NCBI GenBank assembly: GCA_013696965.1
Contig: JACCXN010000091.1
Coordinates: 1 to 64,000, forward strand
Direction of reading: 5' to 3'
DNA from: Bacteroidota bacterium
GTDB lineage: Bacteria > Bacteroidota > Bacteroidia > JACCXN01
Length of the DNA: 64,000 nucleotides
Positions 37,601 through 46,437 of the stretch are shown piece by piece (within the stretch, counting starts at the first letter, position 1; each line of letters starts with the position of its first letter). The notes under the pieces were generated by a model. That model had not been told where the DNA came from. It worked only from the letters and a program-made list of their open reading frames with translations, and made no database searches. The position numbers and the translations under genes are program-made.

Positions 37601-37780
37601 ATTAAACTTTGATTTTACCCTGTTTAATTAAATCAGCAAGAAAGCCAAAATAAGAAGTTGATTGTTTGCATTAATCTCTCGTAAAATTGCAAAGAAAATA
37701 AGCGCAAAGACCGCTAAGAATGATGCTTTGAGGCCTTTTCGATTCCTTTTGCACTTTTTAATGAAATCAACTCGTCATAA

Positions 37781-38095
37781 TTATTTTTCAAACTCATAAT
37801 CTCTTTCAACTTTGGCAATCCTGGTTTTAAAAGATTTATACCATTTCAACCTTCCTTTTTTTTGAGCAAGAATATGTTGGGAATTTGCTTTCCAGTTTTT
37901 TATGGCTTGAAGATCCCTCCAATAAGAAACAGTTATGCCAAGTTCCTCTTTTGCCGATTCCATGCCCAAAAAGCCGTCTTGTTCAGATGCAAGTCTTACC
38001 ATTTTGTTTGCCATTTCAGAATAGCCGTCTGTATTTGCCATTTCTGAACTAAAGATTACTGCAAAATAAGGCGGTTCTGGTGTTTTGGCTATCAT
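37781..38095 (-). CDS. Antibiotic biosynthesis monooxygenase (ABM)-domain protein
   Basis: This 104-residue dimeric alpha/beta-barrel-type protein has the pattern YFAVIFSSEMANTDGYSEMANKM, QDGFLGMESAKEELGITVSYW and AIKNWKANSQHILAQK, as in YqjZ-like members. ABM domains include quinol monooxygenases and haem-degrading enzymes, but many small members have no known reaction. There are no neighbours in the same operon. A terminator-like palindrome lies about 185 bp downstream. Confidence 0.82.
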   Translation of the reverse strand: MIAKTPEPPYFAVIFSSEMANTDGYSEMANKMVRLASEQDGFLGMESAKEELGITVSYWRDLQAIKNWKANSQHILAQKKGRLKWYKSFKTRIAKVERDYEFEK

Positions 38096-38308
38096 GTTTT
38101 TTTACTTTTTTAGTTACAGTTTCAATTATATGCTATCAACTATTATTAGTATATCTTTTAGTGATTTGTTGTAATAATGTGCATTTTCTAACAGCTAAGG
38201 TAAATGAAATTAAAAAAGTTCCCAATTAATTCAGTTTGGCAAAAGTATCTGTAGTTAAGCATTAACCCGCTTTAAAAAAGATTTTTTATTGAAAAAATAA
38301 ATTTAAAT

Positions 38309-38339
38309 TTGGTTTATATTATAAACTAATTTATATTTG
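38309..38339 (+). promoter_or_regulatory. Promoter with an operator-like palindrome in its spacer
   Basis: TTG at 38309-38311 and TATATTTG at 38332-38339 are 20 bp apart, a good match to the Bacteroidota promoter, 28 bp before the ATG at 38368. Within the spacer, GTTTATATTATAAAC (38312-38326) is a 15-bp palindrome around a single central base. The operon encodes a winged-helix protein, so autoregulation from this site is plausible (inference). Confidence 0.6.
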
Positions 38340-38367
38340 AAACATATTTACAATACATCTAAAAAAA

Positions 38368-38946
38368 ATGGAAGATCAACTCACACAGGAAGAAAGCCTT
38401 CAAATCATAAAAAGGATGATAAGCACATCAAGGCATAATATAAAAAAAACTGATAGTTTTATGTTTTTGCTTTGGGGCTATGTTGTGTTCGGGGCAAGTG
38501 CTGTAAATATCATCTTATTTCATACTCCATACGCAGATTACGCCTTTGCAGGCTGGTTACTTATACTTGTTGGAATTATAGGTTCCATTTATTTTGGAAT
38601 TAAAGAAGGAAAACAACAAACAGTAAAAACGTATGTGGATACAATGCTTAGTTATACATGGATTGCTTTTGGCGTTTGCATGGCAATAGTCCTGGTATTT
38701 GGTTTTAAACTCAAATTAAATCTTTATCCTGTGATTTTATTGTTTTACGGAATTGGTTTATTCATTTCGGGAGGAGCTTATAAATTCAAACCCTTAATTG
38801 TTGGAGGCATTATTTGTTGGCTTTGCTCGGTAATTGCTTTTAATGTGGAATTTTATTATCAGCTAATTATCCTGGCTTTTGCAGTATTAGCAGGATATAT
38901 CATTCCTGGTCATTTATTAAATTCCAAAGCCGCAGAAAATGTTTAA
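38368..38946 (+). CDS. Polytopic membrane protein of unknown function, cotranscribed with an HTH regulator
   Basis: This 192-residue protein has a short cytoplasmic N-terminus (EDQLTQEESLQIIKRMISTS) and about six TM helices (for example FMFLLWGYVVFGASAVNIIL, GWLLILVGIIGSIYFGI, LIVGGIICWLCSVIAF). No transporter or enzyme motif is visible. Its 3' end overlaps the start of the winged-helix regulator by 8 bp, so the two are made together. Such membrane/HTH pairs are frequent in Bacteroidota; the signal they respond to is unknown. Confidence 0.7.
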   Translation: MEDQLTQEESLQIIKRMISTSRHNIKKTDSFMFLLWGYVVFGASAVNIILFHTPYADYAFAGWLLILVGIIGSIYFGIKEGKQQTVKTYVDTMLSYTWIAFGVCMAIVLVFGFKLKLNLYPVILLFYGIGLFISGGAYKFKPLIVGGIICWLCSVIAFNVEFYYQLIILAFAVLAGYIIPGHLLNSKAAENV

Positions 38947-39229
38947 GGATTTAAATCCACTGTTGCATTCACAATTGAGGCTTGCTGTAATATCGATTCT
39001 TATTAGTGTAGAAGAAGCGGACTTCACTTATTTAAAAGAAAAGACCAATTCAACAGCAGGAAATTTAAGTGTGCAGCTTGAAAAATTAAATGAGGCCAAT
39101 TATATCAGCATAAAAAAAGCATTTGTGGGAAAAAGACCTAAAACAACTTGTAAAATCACAAAAAAAGGCCAAAAAGCATTTGATGAGTATATAATCATCT
39201 TGCAACAATATATTAACAAGCCACAATAA
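38939..39229 (+). CDS. Winged-helix transcriptional regulator (HTH_34/MarR-like)
   Basis: This 96-residue single winged-helix protein opens DLNPLLHSQLRLAVISILIS. It has the recognition region KEKTNSTAGNLSVQLEKLNEANYISIKK and the wing KTTCKITKKGQKAFDEYI, typical of PF13601-type regulators. It overlaps the membrane protein gene upstream by 8 bp and is followed by a small membrane protein. It probably binds the palindrome in the operon's own promoter. Confidence 0.85.
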   Translation: MFKDLNPLLHSQLRLAVISILISVEEADFTYLKEKTNSTAGNLSVQLEKLNEANYISIKKAFVGKRPKTTCKITKKGQKAFDEYIIILQQYINKPQ

Positions 39230-39284
39230 AAAACGTTCAAATTAGTGGATCATTGGTTCTTATTAAAAACAAAAACTAAATACA

Positions 39285-39464
39285 ATGGAAAATAAGAAAA
39301 AAGCAGGTTCCTCTATTGGAGGTATTGCATTAGTAGGTTTTATGTTTCTTGGAGCCGGCATCGGCATGATTTTCAATAAAGTTCAAATTGGAGGAGCAAT
39401 TGGAATGGGCATAGGATTTATAGCCATGGCTTCTATCATTTTTTATTACAACCGAGAAAGATAA
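39285..39464 (+). CDS. Small glycine-rich two-helix membrane protein (59 aa)
   Basis: The ATG at 39285 opens a 59-codon frame: a basic start (MENKKKAGSS), TM1 (IGGIALVGFMFLGAGIGMIF), a short NKVQIGG turn, TM2 (GAIGMGIGFIAMASIIFYY) and a charged end NRER. The GxxxG-rich helices and clean topology make it a real gene, about 55 bp behind the HTH gene and likely in its operon. No family recognised. Confidence 0.65.
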   Translation: MENKKKAGSSIGGIALVGFMFLGAGIGMIFNKVQIGGAIGMGIGFIAMASIIFYYNRER

Positions 39465-39672
39465 TGACCAAGTTTATTAATTATTAAGGGAATTCCGAAA
39501 AGGAAATTTCTGTTATTGCCCTTTTGGATTAATAGAGAATATTGCCTTTATTTTAACAGGATAAAGATGCATCTGCATTTAAACCTGTTATTTTTTTAAC
39601 AATAAAGCAAATTATTACGCTAGTTTTTCTTATTCCTTTTTTTTCATTAAATTTAATTAAAAGGAATAAGAA

Positions 39673-40968
39673 ATGAAAACAGGAACACAAATACAGGAAA
39701 ATATAAAGACAAATATTTCTGAAATAATAAATTTATTCCTGAAAGTCAGAAAACAAACCAATGATATCTGCCACCCATTATTGATCGAGGATTATACAAT
39801 TCAACCTATTATTGATGTGAGTCCCCCAAAATGGCACCTGGCACATACAACCTGGTTTTTTGAAAATTTCGTTCTCATCCCCAGTAAAAAGAATTATCGT
39901 GCTTTTAATCCTGGTTATAATTATCTTTTTAACAGTTACTATGAATCAGTAGGAGAAAGAATACTAAGAGCAAACAGGGGGTATTTATCCAGGCCAACTA
40001 TTGAAGATATTTATAATTACAGGATGTATGTTAATGAGAACCTGCTTGATTTTTTGAATTCAAATGGCCTGATTACAACAAAAATTTTGAAAATAATTGA
40101 ATTGGGAATTAACCATGAGCAACAACACCAGGAACTGCTATTAATGGATATAAAATACATTTTAGGTACAAATCCATTATTTCCAGCATTTTTAAATTCC
40201 GAAAACACAAATGAGCATCCTCCTGAAAAACCAATTGAAAATTATCTGGATATGGCTGAAGGCATTTATGAAATAGGATACAGTGGAAATGAATTTTCAT
40301 ATGATAATGAAAAAGAAAAACATAAAGTATACTTAAATTCTTTCCGCTATCTGGACAGGCTAATTACCAATCAGGAATATTTAGAATTCATTGAAGCCAA
40401 AGGATACGAAGATTTCAGTTTTTGGCTTCAGGAGGGCTGGGAATGGATAAAACTCAATAATATCACTTCACCTCTATATTGGCATTATTCTCAAAAACAG
40501 TGGCATTATTACACTTTAAGAGGGTTAAAACCACTTGGCTATCACGATCCTGTAACCCATGTGAGTTATTATGAGGCTGATGCTTTTGCCAAATGGAAAA
40601 ATAAAAGACTGCTTACTGAATTTGAATGGGAAGTAGTTGCAAAGGAATTATATAAAGTAATACCTGAAAATGCCAATTTTCTAGAAGAAGGGCATTATGC
40701 CCCTGTTCCAAGAAAAAATTATTCAACCCAGTTATTTGGGGATGTCTGGGAATGGACCAGTAGTGCTTACCTTCCTTATCCTGGCTTTAAAATAGCACAA
40801 GGTGCTTTAGGTGAATACAATGGAAAGTTTATGATTAACCAAATGATTTTAAGGGGGGGATCCTGCGCAACACCAAAAAACCATATAAGATTTTCATACC
40901 GCAATTTTTTTCATCCTGATAAGAGATGGCAATTCTCAGGAATAAGATTAGCGGAAAACCTAAAATAA
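39673..40968 (+). CDS. egtB: Ergothioneine biosynthesis sulfoxide synthase EgtB
   Basis: This 431-residue non-haem iron enzyme has a DinB-like N-domain (about 10-160) with the three-His iron site, WHLAHTTWFFE (H58) and H148-x3-H152-x-E154. The FGE-sulfatase C-type domain (about 190-431) has DMAEGIYEIGYSGNEF, GDVWEWTSSAY and ILRGGSCATPKNHIRFSYRNFF. It joins hercynine to a thiol donor with oxygen. The next gene is egtD at 5 bp. No EgtA or EgtC is nearby, so the donor may be cysteine rather than gamma-glutamylcysteine (inference). Confidence 0.9.
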   Translation: MKTGTQIQENIKTNISEIINLFLKVRKQTNDICHPLLIEDYTIQPIIDVSPPKWHLAHTTWFFENFVLIPSKKNYRAFNPGYNYLFNSYYESVGERILRANRGYLSRPTIEDIYNYRMYVNENLLDFLNSNGLITTKILKIIELGINHEQQHQELLLMDIKYILGTNPLFPAFLNSENTNEHPPEKPIENYLDMAEGIYEIGYSGNEFSYDNEKEKHKVYLNSFRYLDRLITNQEYLEFIEAKGYEDFSFWLQEGWEWIKLNNITSPLYWHYSQKQWHYYTLRGLKPLGYHDPVTHVSYYEADAFAKWKNKRLLTEFEWEVVAKELYKVIPENANFLEEGHYAPVPRKNYSTQLFGDVWEWTSSAYLPYPGFKIAQGALGEYNGKFMINQMILRGGSCATPKNHIRFSYRNFFHPDKRWQFSGIRLAENLK

Positions 40969-40973
40969 ATAAA

Positions 40974-41942
40974 ATGGAAGATATATTAATAAAAGCAAAT
41001 GTCACCAAATTTGCATCAGAGGTAATGGAAGGACTTTCTGCCTTTCCCAAGTATTTGCACTCAAAACACCTTTATGACGAATGCGGTGATCGTTTATTTA
41101 AAGCAATCATGCTTATGCCTGAGTATTATTTAACGGATAGCGAATATGAAATTTTTTCTAGCCATAAAGATGAACTCATTAAAACTTTTACTGAAACTAA
41201 AAATGAATTTATTCTTATTGAATTAGGAGCTGGAGATGCACTAAAAACAAAATTACTTTTAAAACAGCTGTCTGATGAGCAAGTAAAATTCAAATATATG
41301 CCAATTGATATATCAGCAAATGCAATTGAAAAACTTGAAGAAGATCTGGCATCAAATATTCCTGCAGTTACTGTACAGGGAATTAATGATGAGTTTTTAC
41401 CTGCAATCGAAAAATTAAAGAACATTGAAACGCGTAAAGTTATTTTATTTTTAGGTTCCAGTATCGGAAACTTCGAATCTACAGAGGCATTGGAATTTCT
41501 AAGTGATCTCGCAAAAACACTTAGTCCTGATGACTTGTTTTTAATTGGCTTTGATTTAAAAAAGGACCCTTCAGTAATATTAGACGCATATAATGACAAA
41601 CAAGGAATTACAGGAGCATTTAATTTCAACATCCTGGAGCGGATAAATAAGGAACTAGGAGGAAATTTTGACATTTCTAAATTTAAACACTACCCCACAT
41701 ATGATCCTATTAATGGGGAGGCAAGGAGTTATCTTATTAGTAAACAAAAACAAGATGTATACATTGAAGCCATTAACAAAGTTATTTTCTTTGACCAGTG
41801 GGAACCCATAAAAATTGAGGTTTCAAAAAAATACGATCTTGAATCAATAGAAAAACTTGCAAAAAATGCAGGTTTTACAATTAAATATAATTTTTATGAT
41901 TGCAGGAATTATTTTGTTGATTCAGTTTGGAATTTGAGTTGA
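40974..41942 (+). CDS. egtD: L-histidine N-alpha-methyltransferase EgtD
   Basis: The 322-residue form from the ATG at 40974 is preferred. The frame stays open back to 40926, but that would overlap egtB and add a non-conserved leader. It has FPKYLHSKHLYDECGDRLF near the start, SAM motif LIELGAGDALKTKLLL, MPIDISANAIEKLEEDL, LFLGSSIGNFE, and the C-terminal SLISKQKQDV-type histidine-binding region. EgtD makes hercynine (N-alpha-trimethylhistidine), the substrate of EgtB. It is immediately downstream of egtB in an operon. Confidence 0.9.
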   Translation: MEDILIKANVTKFASEVMEGLSAFPKYLHSKHLYDECGDRLFKAIMLMPEYYLTDSEYEIFSSHKDELIKTFTETKNEFILIELGAGDALKTKLLLKQLSDEQVKFKYMPIDISANAIEKLEEDLASNIPAVTVQGINDEFLPAIEKLKNIETRKVILFLGSSIGNFESTEALEFLSDLAKTLSPDDLFLIGFDLKKDPSVILDAYNDKQGITGAFNFNILERINKELGGNFDISKFKHYPTYDPINGEARSYLISKQKQDVYIEAINKVIFFDQWEPIKIEVSKKYDLESIEKLAKNAGFTIKYNFYDCRNYFVDSVWNLS

Positions 41943-42025
41943 AAAGGGTTACCATCTTTAAAAAAGAAGGGCATTCTTGTATTTTGTATATTATTCCCTT
42001 TTATTAAAAGACAAATTATAAAAGT

Positions 42026-42232
42026 ATGAAAACAATTCTTGGAGTAATTCTGTTAACCAGTGGTTTGATCGCCACTATTATAACAACCATTAACGTGATT
42101 CAACAAACCGAAGCTTTTAGTTTTTTAGGCATGGAAATAGTAATTTCAAAGGGAGATTATGTTCCGGTTATTATTAGTGCAGTTGTTATGCTTTTTGGTA
42201 TTGTATTACTCATTTCCTCGAAGGGAAAATAG
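42026..42232 (+). CDS. Small two-TM membrane protein (68 aa)
   Basis: The 68-residue frame has TM1 (ILGVILLTSGLIATIITTI), a hydrophilic turn (QQTEAFSFLGMEIVISKGDY) and TM2 (VPVIISAVVMLFGIVLLIS), ending SSKGK. It lies 84 bp after egtD and 27 bp before the DUF2971 gene. The topology is convincing; no family or role is recognised. I see no strong promoter. Confidence 0.6.
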   Translation: MKTILGVILLTSGLIATIITTINVIQQTEAFSFLGMEIVISKGDYVPVIISAVVMLFGIVLLISSKGK

Positions 42233-42258
42233 TATTAAAATTAATCCTTTTTTGATTC

Positions 42259-43020
42259 ATGGAAAATGAAAGGGCTATCCTTAATTTTATTAATAAACAA
42301 CCATTCAAGGAGGATTACTTGTGGCGGTATGTTGATTTAAAAAAATTTCTTTCTTTTCTCATTGACAAAAAACTGCACCTTAAACGACTTGATCATTTTG
42401 AGGATAAAGATGATGGGATTTTCGGGAATTTATTGCTTTTGAAACACAAATTTGGGGACAAGAAAAAATTAAATAAGATAATTGTAGATACAGAAGAATT
42501 TAAACTTCGGGAACTTCAAAAGAAGTTGTTTGCCAGTTGCTGGTTTGTAGGAAACAGAGAATCTATGGCGATGTGGAAATTGTTTTCAAATCCGGATAGC
42601 GTTGCTGTTCGTATTAAATATAAGGACCTGAAGAATTTGTTCAAAAACAATAACTACTCTTGCAACGGGCATAATATTGAAAGCATTACACTGGGTAAGG
42701 TTCAATATTATGATTATCAAAAAACAAGAAGGAATTCCATACTTTATAAAACCGAATCATTGTTTGCCTTTAGCAAGGATGAGAGTTTTTCAAACGAAAG
42801 AGAATTCAGGATTGTAGTTAAAACAAAACCAGAAAGCAAGGAATCTTCAAATGGAATTGATTTAATATTAACCCATTTTATTACCTTACCATTCGAAATA
42901 GTTTTTCATCCAAAAGCAGAGAATTGGGGAGTTAAAAACCTATCTGATATCATGAATAAATTTAATATTCCATTTAAAAAATATCATTCCGAACTAAATT
43001 TAAGGAATCGCATTGATTAA
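42259..43020 (+). CDS. DUF2971-like protein
   Basis: This 253-residue soluble protein has the scattered signatures of DUF2971: LWRYVDLKKFLSFL near the start, RLDHFEDKDDGIFG, ASCWFVGNRESMAMWKLFS, a charged middle, and FSNEREFRIV. The family is widespread, sometimes near phage defence genes, and its function is unknown to me. It stands close behind the small TM gene but no defence genes are nearby. Confidence 0.7.
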   Translation: MENERAILNFINKQPFKEDYLWRYVDLKKFLSFLIDKKLHLKRLDHFEDKDDGIFGNLLLLKHKFGDKKKLNKIIVDTEEFKLRELQKKLFASCWFVGNRESMAMWKLFSNPDSVAVRIKYKDLKNLFKNNNYSCNGHNIESITLGKVQYYDYQKTRRNSILYKTESLFAFSKDESFSNEREFRIVVKTKPESKESSNGIDLILTHFITLPFEIVFHPKAENWGVKNLSDIMNKFNIPFKKYHSELNLRNRID

Positions 43021-43057
43021 AAGATTGTGAAACCTCAAACCAATGTTAATAAAGAAC

Positions 43058-43519
43058 TTATTTACCTTTTTTGAACTGTTCTTCATAAATCAGTATCCAC
43101 TGATCAGGAGTAATTTTTACAGCTAATTCGCCTATAAGATTATAAGGAATTTGATCCGCTTTTTTAAAACGTATACAGCTTTTCCCCATGTCTAATTTTG
43201 CTTTACAGTGTTTTGGATATTCACTAAGAAACCATTCCAATAATTTCTTGTCGGCATATATTCCCATATGGTAAACAGCGATAAAATTTTTTTGTGATGC
43301 AATACCAATAAAAGGCAAGGGTAGTTTAGGATCACAATGATATCCTTTAGGATAAAGTGTATGAGGAACCACATAACCTATCATTCCATAATTTATTTCC
43401 TCTGAAAATCCTTGAGGAATATTTTGCAAAATTGCTCCTCTTAGTTTGAGCATTGCAGCTTTTCGCTCCTCCGGCAAACTTTCCAGGTAGGCCTTCACTG
43501 TTGTTTCTTTTGACTGCAT
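43058..43519 (-). CDS. DUF1801 (YdhG-like) domain protein
   Basis: This 153-residue small alpha/beta protein fits DUF1801: TVKAYLESLPEERKAAMLKLRGAILQ, GFSEEINYGMIGYVVP, KNFIAVYHMGIYADKK and CIRFKKADQIPYNLIGELAVKITPDQW. The fold is YdhG/CyaY-like. No reaction is established for the family. It is convergent with the DUF2971 gene and is not in an operon. Confidence 0.8.
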   Translation of the reverse strand: MQSKETTVKAYLESLPEERKAAMLKLRGAILQNIPQGFSEEINYGMIGYVVPHTLYPKGYHCDPKLPLPFIGIASQKNFIAVYHMGIYADKKLLEWFLSEYPKHCKAKLDMGKSCIRFKKADQIPYNLIGELAVKITPDQWILIYEEQFKKGK

Positions 43520-43734
43520 AAAATATATTTATTTTTAATGAACTCTGACCCCATGAACAATGAAAAGACTAAATCAAACAGGAAACAAAATCAAGGGCAG
43601 TAAATAGTGCTTTTTTCCTGGATAATTTTATCCGCATTATTTATTTTAACCCCCATAGAAAATAATAAAAAACCAAAAGTATTATTTTTGAATATTAAGC
43701 CTCTGAATACCCTTTTGTTGATAGTAAAACCTCT

Positions 43735-46320
43735 TTATCGTGAAGTTTTAACAAATCGATTAATAAACGTTTTACCTCCTACATCTGATTTGATAATATA
43801 TGCTCCTGGATTTAAATCTCCAATATTAATAACCGTTTTACTACTGTATTGAGAATTTATAGTTTTAAGTGGTCTTCCATCCATAGAAAAAATAGAAATG
43901 CTTACAGATTCACCTGACTGAATACCTTTTATTTCAAGAACAAGCGTAGCAATTGCTGGCGAGGGGTATACGGAAGAACTAACCGGAGAATTAGAATTAA
44001 CCTCATTAACCGTAATTAAACCTTGGCTAATAATGGAATCCATAGGAAAAGTCATTAATGAACGGGCGAAAGTTCCAGCTATGATTTTTTTTGTGGTGCT
44101 ATTATAATCAATGTCGTATACAGGAAATATTGGCATATTACTTCCAATTCGATCCCAATTAATTCCATTGTTAAGCGTTGCGTATACTCCACCATCAGTT
44201 GCAACAAACACTACAGAATCATTGTGCCCGGGTAAAATTAAAATATCATTTACTGCCAATTGAGGAAGATCACCTGATATATCTGTCCAGGAGGTTCCAT
44301 TATTTGATGATTTATGAATGTGTGGAATATAATCATTGGATTTATAACCGGAATGTGCCACAAAAACGGTATTCAGATTATTTGGCGAACTTTTTATATC
44401 AGTAACATACCTATCCGGAAGTGATCCTGTAATATTTACCCAACTACCTCCACCATTTAATGTTCTCCAAACATTACCATCACTTGTTCCTGTATATAAA
44501 TGCTGATTGTTTACTGCTGATTCATCAACAGTTGTGATCACATGAAAACGAGAACCAAAAATAATACCATCAGTAAGATCATTGCTTATTGGAATCCATT
44601 CACCATAAGGAGCCCCTGTCATTTTATAAATGCGGTAAGTACCAGTGTATAATATGGAAGAGTTTGATTTACTCATAATATAAGGCATATCCCATGATCG
44701 CCTGTCACTAGAATTCAATCCATAATCTAAATTATCATAAAAATTCCCATTGTTATCAGTATAATAGATTCCTCCATTTTGAGTTTCCACATACCAGGTA
44801 TAAGAATCATTTGGATCAAACAGAGCCTGAAATCCATCTCCTCCAAACATTCTATTCCAGGAATTAATTGCTGCCCCATTCCCACTCATTGTTCCTTGAT
44901 CTTGAGCTCCTCCATAGTACATTGCATTGTCATGAGGATTAACTGCCACCCTGTAAAATTGTGTATTGGGAATATTTTCAATATCCGTAAAATTCATTCC
45001 CCCATCTGTACTTTTGTATAAGCCTCCATCAGTGGCAAGTATAAATGTTGAAGAATTAATATAAACCAGGTCATGTTTGTCAGCATGAACAGTATAATCC
45101 CACCATGGTGGACCTGCCATATACCAATTGTTACCTCCATCATTGGTTTTATAAAGATCTACACTTAACAGAAAAAGTTCATTGTCATTTGTTGGGTTAA
45201 CTCTTATTTGTCCAAAATACCATCCAAAACCACTGTAAACCCCTGAAGGTAAACTTGAATTTGGTAAAGCAGTCCATGTAACACCCCCATTTGTTGTTTT
45301 ATAAATTCCTTGTAAATCAAGGGTTGAAGCATCAACATAAACAGCAAATAAGGTATTGGGGTTAACCTGCGAATGACACATGCCTATCCTTGACATATTA
45401 TCAGTTGGGAGGCCACCTTCCAGAATATTCCAGTTTACCCCTCCATCCATGCTTTTGTATATTTTAGCTGCCTGACCCGAAACTATACTTTGTTGATTGT
45501 TCCTTATCCTGTTCCAACCAGCAGCATAGATTGTTTGAGAATTAAAAGGATCCATTATTAAATCAATAATCCCTGCATCACTGGAGATGAATAAAATTTG
45601 ATTCCATGTTATCCCACCATCATTCGATTTATATAATCCTCTATCGGAATTAGGTGCAAAAGGCAGCCCCATTGTGGCAGCATAGATTGTATTGCTGTTT
45701 GAAGGATCAATAATAATTTTGGAAACAATCCGCTGGTCAGTTAATCCAATATGATTCCAGGAGGCACCTGCATCTGTTGATTTATATATTCCATCGCCAA
45801 TGGCAGGGTAACCTGAAATATTAGGATCTCCTGTACCTGCATATATAGTATTAGGATCATTGGGATCAATGGTTAGGCAACCAATGGAAAGATAGGCCTG
45901 GTCATCAAAGATTGGAAACCAAGTTGTACCGCCATTAGTAGTCTTAAAAATACCGCCACCGGCATTTCCAGCATAAATTATGTTCGAATTTGTGGGATGA
46001 ACCGCAACTGAATTTATTCTGCCACCGATATTGCCTGGTCCTTCCAAAGTCCATTCAGAATTAATGCTTCTGGATGATGAACGTGAAGTTGCGTATCTTA
46101 TCTGTTCCTGTTTCAATACTACCTCATAGGCTTTGATATCAAAAAAAGTATCCGGATAACTTCTTTGTAAAAAGAAATGTTCAGCAGGTCGGCTAAACTT
46201 TTCGATTTTAGCTTTAGCATTTTGTTGTGGTTGATAAAAGGAAGTATAATAATAGGAGATACTTGTTAATATAACTGCCATCGAGAAGATGGATAAGTAA
46301 AGGAATAATTTATTTTTCAT
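43735..46320 (-). CDS. Large BNR/sortilin-like beta-propeller protein with T9SS sorting domain
   Basis: About 861 residues from the preferred ATG at 46320 (MKNKLFLYLSIFSMAV); the -7 element at 46355-46362 favours it over the ATG at 46344. After the signal region come many BNR/VPS10-type repeats with the Asp-box-like KSTDGGxxW pattern (IFKTTNGGTTWFP, YKSTDAGASWNHI, YKSMDGGVNWNIL), then WD40-like stretches. A C-terminal T9SS type A domain ends it (VYPSPAIATLVLEIKG, ending NRFVKTSR). Such proteins are exported and surface-bound. No catalytic motif is visible. A PorV-like gene lies just upstream. Confidence 0.85.
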   Translation of the reverse strand: MKNKLFLYLSIFSMAVILTSISYYYTSFYQPQQNAKAKIEKFSRPAEHFFLQRSYPDTFFDIKAYEVVLKQEQIRYATSRSSSRSINSEWTLEGPGNIGGRINSVAVHPTNSNIIYAGNAGGGIFKTTNGGTTWFPIFDDQAYLSIGCLTIDPNDPNTIYAGTGDPNISGYPAIGDGIYKSTDAGASWNHIGLTDQRIVSKIIIDPSNSNTIYAATMGLPFAPNSDRGLYKSNDGGITWNQILFISSDAGIIDLIMDPFNSQTIYAAGWNRIRNNQQSIVSGQAAKIYKSMDGGVNWNILEGGLPTDNMSRIGMCHSQVNPNTLFAVYVDASTLDLQGIYKTTNGGVTWTALPNSSLPSGVYSGFGWYFGQIRVNPTNDNELFLLSVDLYKTNDGGNNWYMAGPPWWDYTVHADKHDLVYINSSTFILATDGGLYKSTDGGMNFTDIENIPNTQFYRVAVNPHDNAMYYGGAQDQGTMSGNGAAINSWNRMFGGDGFQALFDPNDSYTWYVETQNGGIYYTDNNGNFYDNLDYGLNSSDRRSWDMPYIMSKSNSSILYTGTYRIYKMTGAPYGEWIPISNDLTDGIIFGSRFHVITTVDESAVNNQHLYTGTSDGNVWRTLNGGGSWVNITGSLPDRYVTDIKSSPNNLNTVFVAHSGYKSNDYIPHIHKSSNNGTSWTDISGDLPQLAVNDILILPGHNDSVVFVATDGGVYATLNNGINWDRIGSNMPIFPVYDIDYNSTTKKIIAGTFARSLMTFPMDSIISQGLITVNEVNSNSPVSSSVYPSPAIATLVLEIKGIQSGESVSISIFSMDGRPLKTINSQYSSKTVINIGDLNPGAYIIKSDVGGKTFINRFVKTSR

Positions 46321-46354
46321 ACGAATCTTTGAATAATTGTTCACTTAAATTATA

Positions 46355-46362
46355 CAAAGATA
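46355..46362 (-). promoter_or_regulatory. TAnnTTTG -7 element of the BNR-protein gene
   Basis: On the minus strand TATCTTTG (plus 46355-46362) would place the transcript start near 46348. That leaves a 28-nt leader to the ATG at 46320 but only ~4 nt to the one at 46344, supporting the downstream start. No -33 TTG was found. Confidence 0.4.
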
Positions 46363-46437
46363 TTGTTTTTTGGATATGAAGTTTTTTTTGTTTGTAATGA
46401 CTTAAAACAAACAATTTACCAATTTTTATTTGCTTAG

